A DNA stretch of 64,000 nt from Blasia pusilla (lineage: Eukaryota > Marchantiophyta > Marchantiopsida > Blasiales), in assembly GCA_050084515.1 (NCBI GenBank), contig CM114271.1, positions 46,748,001-46,812,000 on the forward strand, read 5' to 3'. Both the position numbers and the translations under genes were made by a program. Every line of letters begins with the position of its first letter. The first letter of the stretch is position 1. Below, piece by piece: positions 12,801 to 24,040 of the stretch. Below the pieces are notes generated by a model that worked only from the letters and a program-made list of their open reading frames with translations, did not search any database and was not told where the DNA came from.

Positions 12801-14342
12801 GTATATCGCTTCTCCAATCATTGTACTTTTTTCTTTCAATAATAAACTTAGACATGCAGTGGGGTTACCCCAACGGACGGAGACAGGACAGATCCCCCCC
12901 GCCCCCTTGGCCAGTAGACTAAACCTCCTGCTTTTCTTCGCGGAGGATCTCCTAAGATCTTTCCCGGTGTTGAACGAATTACGACATCAGAGTCAGCGCT
13001 CCCATATAACTCCTTAAAACGGGGGAAGAGATGGGGCTGCTTTCATATCTGCACTCTTGTTTTCAACGTCTAGATTATAATTTTGGGGCATATTGAATGT
13101 GACAAAAGCTTTTTTGTGAGTTTGGTTATGACAAGTGTACGACTAAAGAAAGACGACTAATAGAAGAATTGGGTTAGTATGTAAAGAAAATAATCATTGC
13201 CTATGCATGTAACTGCTTTTTTTTTCCTCTCTTCTTATAGCCTATCCATGTGGATTCCACTCGTCGTGGTCTATTCAAAATCTCTCGCCCCACATGTAAT
13301 TTTCTTCCCACACTCTCAAAAGGACCACACATTGGTTTTGTTGGGAGAAAACGCATGGCGGTCCCATGGGGTGAAAATCATTTTGATCCCTAGTCTAACA
13401 TGTAAACTCTATAGAACTCAAATCCTCTAAAAGCCCCTCTCTATGTGGATTCTATTGTAAATTAAGACAAAAATACTACATGGACGACAGACTTACACCA
13501 TAATGTACTTATATAAAAGTTCAAGTAATCTCATGAGAAATGGAATAGAAACAAGTTTAGGGACACTTTGAATATAGAATAGACATTTGAGAGAAGGTGA
13601 GAAATATACAAAACACATTTAATACTAGCCATTCCATACAACAATGAATACAATGGAAAGAAATAACATAGAAAAATTGAGAGACACATTATATCAGTGA
13701 ATGAAGAAATAAGAATTACACTACACAAGGGATTCGATATAGAGAGTCAAGAAGTACGACACAAGGATGAAGAACAAATGGACTCTGTTTTAGCGACCTT
13801 GGTTAACATTTTCCTCAACCTAAACAAGCTATATAGAAAATGGGGATTTCAATACATACAACCTACTTCAATACACTATGAAGCAACCTTGCCCTTTTGA
13901 TACATACGTGCCCTTATATAACATCAACATTGGCGTTTAAGTACATAATATAACCCTATGTACTTAAAATGGTAAGTAATGAAGGTTAGTACTATGCGGA
14001 TATTGTTCCACATCATGTTTACGCTCTGCTAGCCACTCTATGTGCACTAAATAGAAAATGCACTTGTGGCATTGTCTTGACGCATACTGCGAAATGTAGG
14101 CACTATGTAAGTGGGGACTATATTAATGAAGCTCCAATACAAAGACTATCAAGACAATAAATAACATAACTTAAGGATGCACAACTTATCTAGTTCATAG
14201 TGAGAGTTCTATTATATCTTCAATGTAGAGAACTTGTGGATTGTTTGGTTATATCTTTGTGTGAGTGCTCGAATAAAGTTGGTTGTAGTGTTTTTTTATC
14301 AAGGTTTCAAGGTTTTTGACATATTCCCTTCTTTTTTTCCTT

Positions 14343-14856
14343 TGTCACGTCTTTTAAGATAGATCGGTGAGATCTAGTAGGGCGCCTTCATGAATAATGG
14401 AGGACAGGCTCAATAGGTTGAGGATGACTTGTTGAGGCCTCGGAAAACCTGAGAGAGCAGGTTTCCCCTTCGTTTCGCTCATTTGGAGCCATATTTAGGA
14501 ACTTACTATTTTAGGTAAGTACCATTTTGAATATATGATCGACTTTCTATTTTTGGAAAATGGTCCTTGACCTCCTACATCAGGTCAAGAGCCAAGGAGG
14601 TGACTTGGGAGAATAGGTTACCATGGAGAGAGCTTGGGAGAGGGGAGGGGTATACCTCAAGGAGAGAGAGTTTGAGAGCTCATTCTCTCTTTGTTGAACC
14701 TCTTGGCATAAGGCGGCGGAGCTATGGTCCCTTGCCTTGTGAGTGTAATCCAAGCCTCTCATTAGGAGAGTGGGTTTGGTTTGACATGAGAGAGAGTGCA
14801 CACCTTTGAGAGCTATGGTGTGAGATGGTGTAAAGAGAGATTGGATCTTACTTTAT
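14343..14856 (+). repeat. Element 1 left terminal repeat A1
   Basis: About 514 bp, shared with A2 of the same element (27730-28245), A2 of element F (21080-21595, inverted) and fragment G (63051-63554, inverted). It begins TGTCACGTC and ends CTTTAT, where similarity to A2 stops abruptly: the leader follows here but B2 follows A2. It contains a TATA box, a predicted transcription start and several short hairpins. Confidence 0.85.
14651..14692 (+). promoter_or_regulatory. TATA box and predicted start / self-primer of element 1
   Basis: TATA lies at 14651-14654. Starting 28 bp downstream, CTCATTCTCTCTTT (14679-14692) is the exact reverse complement of the 14 bases immediately after A1. TTGAACC follows the primer segment after one G, matching TTGAGCC at the same place in the other two families. 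The start site is inferred from spacing only. Confidence 0.6.
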
Positions 14857-14870
14857 AAAGAGAGAATGAG
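14857..14870 (+). promoter_or_regulatory. Predicted self-primer binding site of element 1
   Basis: AAAGAGAGAATGAG begins at the first base after A1, where a primer binding site is expected. It pairs perfectly with 14679-14692. I saw no TGG-initial tRNA-complementary site here. Confidence 0.6.
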
Positions 14871-16427
14871 AGAGTGAGAGAGCTTCATGGGGGAGTTCGC
14901 TGGTCACTTGCTGTTTTTGCAAGTTGGGGATCGTGTTCCCCGTTCAGCGGCTCATGAGAGTACTCACCAGAGCAAGGGCTTCTTTGATTGTTCTTTGCAT
15001 TTGCTGATTTTTCATGTGGAAGAGTGGCGCGCGGAAGCGCTGCCCAATTTTTGATAGGGATTGAGTATGGGGGTGAGTTTCCCCATGCCAGTGCTCTCGG
15101 GAGCACCATGTAGCTTGCTGATTTGTATTTTTATAGGTTTTACATTTTCTTTGGGAGAAATCAGCGCGGAAGCGCTGCCGAATTTTGTGTTGGAGAAAGA
15201 GACATTGGGCTTTACGATAATCCCTGTCAATTTTGACTAGAATGTCCGATTTTAAATATTTTTAATGCTATCGTAGATCGTAAAGTTATGCACATTGTGC
15301 AACAAACAATGCACAATTTGGAGTTGCGAGCAAAAAGTTATGGTCAATCTTGCAAAACTGTCATTGCTAGGCAATTTTTAGGGTTAAATTGTTCAAACCC
15401 TAATCAGCCGCCACGCCGGCGGCGGCTGTCACCATCCAGTCACCGTCAACGGTCTGCCATCAACGGTCAACCATCATCATCAACGGTCAACCGTCACCGT
15501 CACCGGTCGGTTTACACCATCAACGGTCAATCGTCACCTTCAATGGTCCATCGTCCGTTGTCCACCCTTTGGTTGCCATTGCCGCTGTTACGGCGTGGAG
15601 GGTCTTCCACGACGTTCGTTGATTCTCTTACTTGCGTCGCCACCACGTACTTTGTTTTGGCCGCCATCGTCATCGCAGTTTTGTCATCAACCAATGATGG
15701 CAGATGAGTTTTGATTTCATGCTGCTATGTTGTGATTGGTAGCTGTTCGACGACGATCGAGTACCGTGCCGTGACGCCCGTAGCCGCAACGCACCGCCAA
15801 TTGCCGCGCCGTGCTACTCGTGGCCGCACCGCACCGTCTCGATCACGGAGCCGCTCCATCATTATGGAGCTGAGTGTGGGTTTATTGTTGATTGAGGAGG
15901 GTATGCCGCCAAGTGCCGCATCGCACCATCGAGGGCCGTGCCATTCGTAGCCGGTCCGTGCCACCTGCAACGTCGCACCGTTCCGCTGGAACCGCACTGT
16001 CTATCGAGGAGTTTTGAGCAGCGTTAGTACGGGAGGAGTATGACTTGCAGATTGGAGGAGTTGTCTCCACGACCGAGTTGGGGTCGAGATTTGCAGTTGC
16101 TGAGGAGCGACATCGACATGTGTTTAGGTTATCCATTATGGTCCTTTACCCTGCACGTGTAAGGGATTCTGGGATTTGGGTAGTTTATTTGGGGATATTG
16201 GGTGTGTGGATGGTGAGAGCATCATTTATGTATGTGGTTTAGGGGACATAGACCTCTGTGGGATGTTCGGAGTTGAGGGTAGGTTATCGATGAGATGATA
16301 GCCTGGTCGATTTGCCGCACCACGCCGCTTGTTGCCGCACGTTACACGTCTCGGGGAGGGAGACTGTAGATCGAGTGCCGCATGTTTGGGATGAGTGATT
16401 GAGGGATTACTTGCAAGGCGAGAGTGA
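14857..16427 (+). other. Element 1 untranslated leader
   Basis: About 1.6 kb between A1 and gag. It holds two copies of GCGGAAGCGCTG (15031-15042 and 15168-15179), a motif also found in the leaders of D and E. It also has short imperfect repeats of CAACGGTCA (about 15445-15550) and of CCGCACCGCACC-like units (about 15760-15990). The 139-residue open frame at 15288-15707 is built on these repeats and is not accepted as a gene. Confidence 0.6.
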
Positions 16428-18107
16428 TTGGGTGAGAAGGGCACGAGGGTCATCACGGCGTCCATTTGGGACTTTGAGAGACGAAGTGGTGAACCTGAGA
16501 GTAGCTCTAGAGGTTTTACGCGGAGTGGCGCGAGGTTCCGAGTGTCTCCACGTGAGGGACCACCTCCACCTCCTTCTGTGTCATTGTCAGACAAGGAGGA
16601 GGGTGTAGAGGAGTTTGTGAGCACATTGCCACACATTGTGAGTGGTCATACCAGTTGGGCGTATGAGATGGACGACCCGGGTAGAGGACCGCGTAGCTTT
16701 TCAGGTGCAGTAGGTACAATTGAGTTGCACGATTTCATAGCAGAGTTTAGGAGTTGGTGCGACTCCCAACGGACCAGGAACTCTAGAGAGTTCAACCCGT
16801 TTACAACATGGAACGATATGTTCCAGCATTTAGAAGGGGCGCCCATGGACGATTACCATGAGTTCTCTCAAAGATATGCACGTGAGATCGAGGCGTGGAG
16901 GCTCTACTATGACCTACATTATGTGTCATAGACATAGCCGTTCCCAGATGAGGAGGAGGAGTCAGGAGAGGCTACTTCCTCTTCCACTAGTGACGTTTTA
17001 AGAGGGATCACTCGCACGGGAGCAGTTCCACCGTGTAGTCGGGTTTGTCCCAGGTTCAACCCTGTGGTTGAGTTCTTTGTTGAGTTGAGGGTGAGCTACC
17101 AGGGGGTACGGACGGAGAAGTTGCGGAGCATCCACGACTTCTAGAGGCGCCCGGGTGAGAGTTTTCGTGAGGCTTACACTTGCTTGCTCTGGTTGATCAA
17201 TGTCACTCAGGGGGTGACAGAGGCTCAAGCTATCCAGTCATGGTACGCGATGTTGGACCGGACCCTGCGGACACGTGTGCGGGAGGGGGTGCTTCTTATG
17301 AACACCTCCCCTACGTTGAGAGATGTTTTTAGGACCGCCGAGAACATTGAGCGCAACATGGCGGAGGAGAGCATAGCCACCATGGGTTCTGGGCGAGAGC
17401 AGTCGCGATTGTCTGCACCACATGTGCAGCAATGTGGACTCCGAGATAGGTCGACTGTAGCACCACAAGCTCAGGGAGCATACCGGGAGGCCATGCCACA
17501 GAGACCTGGGCCTTCATATGCGGCTCAACAGCAGCCGCCTACTATCACTTGTTGGTCATGTCGTGAAGCCCATCATCAACGCGATTGCACTCGTCAGGGT
17601 CATGGACGTGTGCCTCAGCATCGAGGGGAAGATGGTGCTGCACCAGGAGGTTATTAGTGTGACTATTGTCAGAGGTATGGTCATACACGCGCCAGGTGTT
17701 TCAGTTTACATCCTGAGTTACGTCCGGACCGAGGGCTAGAGAGGGCACCAAAGCGAGTAGCCGGTCCGGGTGGGCCTAGAGATCGTGCACCAGGTGGTCT
17801 CGTTGGGGAATGAGGAGGTGGAGTTGCCCGATAGGGTGGTGGAGTTCCCCGAGGAGGAGGTAGAGTACCATCACCTAGATGCACCGAGGGAGACGCGGGA
17901 CGTGCGGCTGGGATGGTTGCTCAAATACAAGAGCTACAAGAGCAGATTGCCGCTATGGCATTGAGGTTACCCGATGCCGAATGTGTGGCATCAACATCAT
18001 ATGGAGCAGCCAGAGACATGGAGGATCCTGGTTGGATGTGCGGGGCTACCCTGATGGAGGCAGCCACAGTTGTGACGCGTGGAGCAACAGTAGAGTTGGA
18101 TCCATAG
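16428..18107 (+). pseudogene. gag: Element 1 gag (capsid-like region, two zinc knuckles)
   Basis: A single frame with scattered stops (for example near 16929 and 17141). A capsid-like region contains GAVGTIELHDFIAEF near its start and GESFREAYTCL further on, matching gag of D and E. Two knuckles follow: CWSCREAHHQRDC (near 17551) and CDYCQRYGHTRARC (near 17660). The frame ends in VELDP followed by TAG at 18105-18107, in frame with the next domain. Element D has TAG at the same position. Gag would assemble the particle that packages element RNA. Confidence 0.75.
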
Positions 18108-19249
18108 CGAGGGGAAGCCAGGAAACAAACTAGGCTTCCTCAGTCTTTCACGTTGTTTGAGGCGATGAGAACCCCATCGATGGGTCCTGATCAGAGTTCT
18201 TGGAGAGTTGGTGATGTTGTTGGTGTGCAGGCACAGAGGGCGATAGGAGAAGCAAGTGCGATGACTCCTATTGTTGATGCTCAGGAGGGGCATATGTCGA
18301 GCACGTTGTTGGGGGCGGCCACCATTGTGTACCGTGCTCCTTTATTTTCTACTTCCAATGTTATGACGTTGGGGGGTACGCCCGCCGAGGCTTTTCGGCT
18401 GGCCGCTTCACTATGTGAGCGTGGAGTTGGAGTTCCTACATCACATTCACAGGTGATTGCAGAGGAGGTGATGGACCTGCCCTTGGAGCAGATGCTCGGG
18501 CCGTCCACGTCAGATTCATGGCAGGCTACGGCGGCTAGGATGGTGGAGATGCCCGCTAGACCCGCGATAGAGCGTGCCATGGCTTCTCCTGGTGTTGTGT
18601 TGCTGGATAACCGAGGAGAGGTCTTCCAATTGGTGAGTCCTAGAGATAGAGCTTTTAGTCCGCAGCGCGTCTTGTTGGATTCAAGAGCGCAACCCTTGAT
18701 GTTGGGGAAAGCGTCATTTAGAGGATTGGGCTTGACAAGAGCCGATGTGGAGCGTTGTCCATTCCGGATACAGACATCCTTGGATGGAGCGAGTACCACA
18801 CAATATAATATATTACCCGACAGGAGGTCGTGGTGAGGATTCGCGCGGGACATCCTACATATAAGTCCGTGGTGCGAGCCAAGGCGATAGTGACTGATGC
18901 AGAGTCCTACGACGTCTTGGTTGGTGGAGCAATGTTATACCCGATGGGGTTTTCCCTGGATTACTGGGAGGAGTCAGCATCCTACAGACTAGGATGGCAG
19001 TTAAATGATGGGTGCCTTACCTCATTACCCGTCCGATTCACATGTGCAGTGATCGAGCAACGTCCAGGAGAGATGGCGACCTTAGCAACATTTAGCAGTG
19101 CCATCACTTGGCCTGGTGATTTGATTGAGAGACATGTCCATACAGAGGATACTCCCATTCTTAACATTTCTATGGAGAGGAGTGTTATGGTAGCCGCATC
19201 ATTCCGTGGAGGAGAGGTGCCGCTGTGGGGCTCGACTGAGGAGCTTTGA
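18108..19249 (+). pseudogene. Element 1 retropepsin region
   Basis: Continues in the gag frame after the TAG. A linker of about 180 residues precedes the retropepsin motif VLLDSRAQPLMLGKA (near 18670). In element D the same site reads LLDSGAQPFMLGKA, so the Gly of the catalytic DSGA motif is Arg here. After a frameshift near 18830 the second part carries SYDVLVGGAMLYPMGF. The enzyme would cut the Gag-Pol polyprotein. This copy is inactive. Confidence 0.7.
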
Positions 19250-19337
19250 TGATTGGTAGATGAGCACGTGCAGACAGTGTGGACCGAGGCGTTTGCACCG
19301 GAGCGTGACGGGTTTGAGGAACCCGAGGTAGCAAGGA

Positions 19338-20335
19338 GTGCTACGATGACACCCTTGGATACCACACCCATTATGCGGTGTACCCTGGAGGAGGGTATTT
19401 GAGTGTTGGATCTCTTTGGAGGGATTAGCACCGGGTTAGCTACTGTTTTGCAGGCAAGAGCGCGAGTACAGCAGTACATGTATGTAGAGAGTGATGATGT
19501 TGCAAGGCGCATGTCACTACGATATGTGGCACAGTTACGCCTACGTTTTCCCAACTTATTGTCTGCGTCTGCAGTATAGGGGTACTAGAGTTCCCTACCG
19601 AGGGATATTTCATTATTGGGGGCACATGACTTAGAGCGGGTCGGGACCATTGATTTGGTCATTGTCGGTTGGCCATGTCAGGGCCAATCGAGTGTTGGAC
19701 AAGGCAGCGGGTTGGCTGACACTCGATCCATGTTGTTTTGGGAGATGTTGAGGGTCTTACGGTAGTTGAAGGAGCACCAGTCTCGTTCTCCAGCCTACAT
19801 TCTAGAGAATGTGCGGATCTTAGGAGACTCCATGTCATGGGTGGTGACGAGTGCTCATCAGGTATGTGCTTGGATCGGCCCAACAGTGTTCTTGGATGCG
19901 GCGAGTGTAGGTTCTAGAGCCCATTTCCCATGTGTATGGTGGACCAACTTGGTGCCCCATGCGGTGTTACAGAGGGCGTATGCGAGAGTGGAGCGCTCCT
20001 CCCATTTGTTAGTGGATTCCATTCTGGATCCAGGTCGTCGATCACACGAAGTGAGGCACGATGATGGACCACCGTTGACTGTGGTCAACAAGGTAGGCAG
20101 GCCGCGGGCAGCCTTGCCCACGTTTGTGAGTTTTCCCACTTCTTAGGCATACAAGGAGGCCCGTCCTAGCTTGGTTTGGACCAAGTTCAGCGGTTGGTGG
20201 AGCCCAACGCCGACGAGAGAGAGCGAGCGATGGGATTTCCCACACGAGTGACGGTAGTACTGTCAGTGTCAGAGGCATTACGACGCCATGTCTTGGGTTA
20301 GGCGATGGCTCTGGATTGCTTGACATGGATCCTCA
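19338..20335 (+). pseudogene. Element 1 cytosine-C5 DNA methyltransferase domain
   Basis: Ordered methyltransferase motifs are visible across two frames: motif I VLDLFGGISTGLA (near 19401), motif IV GWPCQGQS with the catalytic Cys (near 19670), motif VI AYILENVRILG (near 19795), and a block LDAASVGSRAHFP...WWTN (near 19894). The late block reads like the IDAKEVS..HRARYFWGN stretch of DNMT3/DRM-type enzymes, so I favour that class. In element D the late motif EPNADEREHALGF and the terminal RHHVLGQAM block are also kept. The domain lies between protease and reverse transcriptase. Stops and frameshifts make this copy non-functional, although the catalytic motif survives. Confidence 0.8.
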
Positions 20336-20682
20336 GCTTGGGAGTGGTTGAGTAGCGCCGTATGAGATCGCGACAGATCACAGCGGTTGCGTTGGTGAGC
20401 CCCATGCCTACCAAGACGGTGGAGGCAATGGCTGGGGGCAAGACCCGGGGAGACCTACACACCAGGGGAGATCGGGAGAGATACCCTTGGACTTCTTGGG
20501 ATGTTTTGCAGGTACGCCATGAGATGATAGCCACAGCATCGAGCGTGGTTCCAGACACTACATGTGGAGGAGATCAGAGTTTGCAGTTGGGTGCAGGAGA
20601 GCGGCCGAGTGTTGTTGTTTGAGACAGGGTTGCACCATAGCAATCACCAATACCCGCGCTGGAGAGTCCTACCGTAGTCACG

Positions 20683-20955
20683 ATGGAGACTTGGGAGCCA
20701 GGTATGGGCCCTAAGTTGACAAGAGGAGAGCGGCGCTGGTTACATCAGTTCCTCACGAGTTATAGGAGTTGCTTTGCGTTTAGCATGGAGGATTTGGGTA
20801 CGCTGAAGGGACCGGGGATCCGCATTGAGTTGTCGAGTGATACGCCGATCTTCCGACGATCCTACAGGTACAGTGATATGGAGAGGACTTTGATTCAGAG
20901 TAGGAGCCAGTACATGGTCGGAGCAGGACTAGTGGAGATGTCGCATGGGGAGTAT
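20683..20955 (+). pseudogene. Element 1 reverse transcriptase, N-terminal fragment
   Basis: Begins METWEPGMGPKLTRGE and continues through YRSCFAFSMEDLG and SDTPIFRRSYRYSD, as in F (25016 downward), D (36552 upward) and E (42450 downward). It ends at MSHGEY exactly where the B2 terminus of element F starts (TGTCG at 20956). The rest of the polymerase domain is absent. Confidence 0.8.
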
Positions 20956-21722
20956 TGTCGTACGCATACACATCGCTACACAACATACATCTATCACCGA
21001 ACATACACACAAACACGCACGATCCCATGCTAACTCATGGCATCCAAACAACGAGACAAGATGTACTAAAATATCTCCAATAAAGTAAGATCCAATCTCT
21101 CTCTACACCATCTCACACCATAGCTCTCAAAGATGTGCACTCTCTCTCATGTCAAACCAAAGCCACTCTCCTAATGAGAGGCTTGGGTTACACTCACAAG
21201 GCAAGGGACCATAGCTCCGCCGCCTTATGCCAAGAGGTTCAACAAAGAGAGAATGAGCTCTCAAGCTCTCTCTCCTTGAGGTATACCCCTCCCCTCTCCC
21301 AAGCTCTCTCCATGGTAACCTATTCTCCCAAGTCACCCCTTTGGCTCTTGACCTCATGTAGGAGGTCAAGGGTCACTTAACAAAAATAGAAAGTTGACCA
21401 TATATTCAAAATACTACTTACCTAAAATAGTAAGTTTTCTCAATATGATTCCAAATGAGCCGAAATGAAGGGGAAACTTGCTCTCTCAAGTTTCCCGCGG
21501 CCTCAGCAGGTCATCTTCGATCTACTGAGCATGTCCTCCATAACTCATGAAGGCGTTCTACTAGATCTCACCGATCTATCCTAAAAGACGTGATAGTTAT
21601 CGTGGGCATACACATCACTACACAACATACATCATTATCATCGAACACACACACAAACACGCACGATCCCATGCTAACTCATGGAATCCAAACAACGAGA
21701 CAAGAAGTACCAAAATATCTCC
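20956..21722 (-). repeat. Element F right end: B2, A2, B1
   Basis: B2 is 20956-21079, A2 21080-21595 and B1 about 21598-21722, with a 2-bp spacer between A2 and B1. B1 and B2 are about 125-bp copies of one another with several consistent differences. These differences match those between B1 and B2 of element 1, so B1 and B2 are separately inherited. Confidence 0.85.
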
Positions 21723-21911
21723 AATCGTCCCCCTAAATGGTGGTTAGGTCTCTCTAACTCCAGATAGCCCTCTATCTCTATCTACCATGACATACATCTC
21801 TAGGATGCTAAGAGCAGAAAGGCTAGGTGCTCATGTGGCCCCATCGTTAGTCGCCTTCCTGTCATCCATGTCACATAAAAAGTCGGAATCGAAACCTACC
21901 TAGTATCTCCT

Positions 21912-22211
21912 CTATATACATTTGGGACACATCCATCGTCCCCAAGGAACCCTAGTGAGAGGTGGCGTCAAACATGCCATATGCCAACCTCTCGAACATC
22001 CATCACAGACTAGCATCATGGCCGCACCATGGGTAGAACCACACAACATACAACGCAAGCCTGCAGGAACTATTGCTAAGCTCGGATCTACTCTACCAGC
22101 AATGTTAGGAAGGTCACATGGCGCACAATTACGCACATGGTCCTTCCATACCATACCATCGCGTCCCTCCAGCAAGAGAACATCGGCTGGCAAAACGTCA
22201 CGCACTCTCAA
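21912..22211 (-). CDS. Element F PHD finger and GPY/F-like tail
   Basis: The segment reads CMLCGSTHGAAMMLVCDGC, then RGWHMACLTPPL, then GRWMCPKC. This gives the complete C4-H-C3 ligand order of a PHD finger with the usual aromatic residue two positions before the last Cys pair. It is preceded by GVLLLEGRDG...HVRNCAPC, a tail region like the GPY/F module of gypsy integrases. PHD fingers normally read histone H3 tails, so the domain could tether the integration complex to chromatin. It is the C-terminal end of the polyprotein. The four copies in this window share it. Confidence 0.8.
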   Translation of the reverse strand: MRVRDVLPADVLLLEGRDGMVWKDHVRNCAPCDLPNIAGRVDPSLAIVPAGLRCMLCGSTHGAAMMLVCDGCSRGWHMACLTPPLTRVPWGRWMCPKCI

Positions 22212-23295
22212 GATAATGCGCCTATAGTCACATCCAACATCATTGGTGCCGTCTGCTGCAAGTAGATATAATATTCCTGATGAAACCTCCAGATAGTTGG
22301 TCGATAACCACCACCCTGAATAGTCGCATACATCAACGTATCCCGATGCTGCGCAATCGCCAAGTTCTCGAACGCCATGGGCATCACTCTCCGAAACAAC
22401 TCAGCCCTCTGAGAACATGCTCGCATCCATACATCTGGGTCATCAAGGTCCAAAGACTCACCAAAGATCTCGACGAATGGCCGTAGGTAAATCTGGCTCT
22501 CGGCCATAAAGTAGCAAGTACGGTGAAAAAGACGCTAAGGATGCCTGCTTGCTGAATATGTATCCCATCGCCAACCAGGGCAACTGGAGGTCCCAATCTC
22601 CTAGGTGACCTCTTTGCAAGCCATACTTGCGTAAACCCCTCTTCACCGTCTGCACAACTCTCTCCGCTAATCCATCCGCCTCGGGATGATCTCGCGAAGT
22701 CGTACGATGTTCGATGAGTGCCTGATCACACAAGGCCTGGAACTCACCGCAAAACTCGGTACCATGGTCTATCAACACCTCAGCCGGTGCGCCATAATGA
22801 CTCAGCTTTTTGTCAAGGAAGGCATAAGCTACTCCCGCAAACGATTTTTTAGGCAATGCAACCAACTCGATCCACTTCGAGAAGTGGTCGACCATCACCA
22901 ACACATAACGACTGTGACGCTCCGTCAAAGACAAAGGTCCTACAAAATCCAAACTCCATCTATACCCTAAGCCCATGATTGGTAATGGATGCAACTGTGG
23001 AGTCGCAGCATTGAACGATGCTCGGACCCGATCACACACCATGCACACTGGCAACAAATTGTTGAACGTCACTCTGCATACCTCGCCACCAATTCTGAAT
23101 CTGGAGCAAGTTGTACGTCCGCTTCACCCCAAAGTGACCCAACTCCTCGTGGGCATGCTGCACTAGTCGTACTCTCTGCGAAGGATGCGGCACTACGCGT
23201 ACTCTGCCATTCTCCCAAACCCTCAAAACATGCGTCCCCTCCCAACGGAACCGTCTGGCCCGCTGTAGGATCCGATCCTGCTCTCTAGCATCCAC
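22208..23295 (-). pseudogene. Element F integrase
   Basis: A zinc-binding N-terminal part (HEELGHFGVKRTYNLL, followed by CMVC) leads to the DDE core: first Asp in LDFVGPLSL, second in DHGTEFCGEF, and the Glu in ADGLAERVVQTVKRG. The C-terminal part contains PWLAMGYIFSKQASLASFSP. One frameshift lies near 23050, between the zinc part and the core. The core itself reads openly over about 200 residues. Confidence 0.8.
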
Positions 23296-24040
23296 GGTGC
23301 TCGCAACACTGCCATACGAACGTACTCCAAGACTACTCCATCATCATGAATATCTCGGCCACTTGTCGTCTCCTCACTGGCCTCGGGATCCAATGACTCT
23401 CCACTAGACCTTGCCATCAAAATCTCCACTCTCAGGCTCTCCATAGCCAACATGCCTAAATAGGCTAACGCGTGCCATCTTGGCACTGACTCCTCATCAC
23501 TCTCTCCATGCCATCGAGCTTCAGTCGTATCTCGTTGACTCGGGCATGGGTTACGACTCAACCCATATGCATCTTGGTTGAGCGTCCCATGTCTCTGTAC
23601 CACCTGAAAATCATAATCCTGCAACAAGAAAGCCCATCAATCATATTCCTGCAACAAGAGAGCCCATCTCGCAAGCTTCCCTGTAAGCTTGTCGGACTCC
23701 ATCAACCACTTCAGTGGTTGATGATCAGTGATGATGGTAAAGGGATTGCCAAATAAGTAACACCTAAAATGCACGACAGCCCACACCGCAGCCAAGCACT
23801 CACCCTCATACGAGTTGTACTTCGCCTCTGCAACGTTGTTTGAGCGGCTAGCATAAGCCACCATGAAATCTCTACCCTCATCATCATGTTAGGTGAGCAC
23901 CGTTCCAAGCCCCAACATGCTCCAATCTGTGTGCAACTGGAAAGGACGCCACGGGATCGGTCTTCTCAAGATGGGCGCAGACGTCAATCTATCCTTGAGC
24001 AACTTAAATGCTCGCTCTTGCTCATCCCCCCAGTGCCACT
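23223..24040 (-). pseudogene. Element F RNase H and connection region
   Basis: The RNase H signature FQLHTDWSMLGLGTVLT (near 23940) is followed by VAYASRSNNVAEAKYNSYEGE, then HFRCYLFGNPFTIITDHQPL and a tail ending DAYGLSRNPCPSQ. This is the usual gypsy order. Frames are broken between 23889 and 23864 and again near 23630. Confidence 0.75.

Larger units (their letters stand above)
8958..14338. other. Gene-poor intergenic region
   Basis: No gene is supported. The part from about 9.5 to 11.6 kb is GC-rich with long accidental open frames of low-complexity composition (runs of Ser, Pro and Leu), which I do not accept as genes. The part from 11.6 to 13.0 kb has a faint internal duplication. The part from 13.0 to 14.3 kb is AT-rich and featureless up to the start of element 1. 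Confidence 0.55.

Noticed and set aside
15288-15707. 139-residue frame in the element 1 leader
   Set aside because: Built on short CAACGGTCA repeats and not present in the leaders of D or E.
19338-20335. Adenine methyltransferase as in DIRS elements
   Set aside because: The motif is PCQ with DLFGGI and ENV, typical of cytosine-C5 enzymes, not DPPY-type adenine enzymes.
21912-22060. Chromodomain at the integrase C terminus
   Set aside because: The Cys/His order is that of a PHD finger; no chromodomain aromatic pattern is present.
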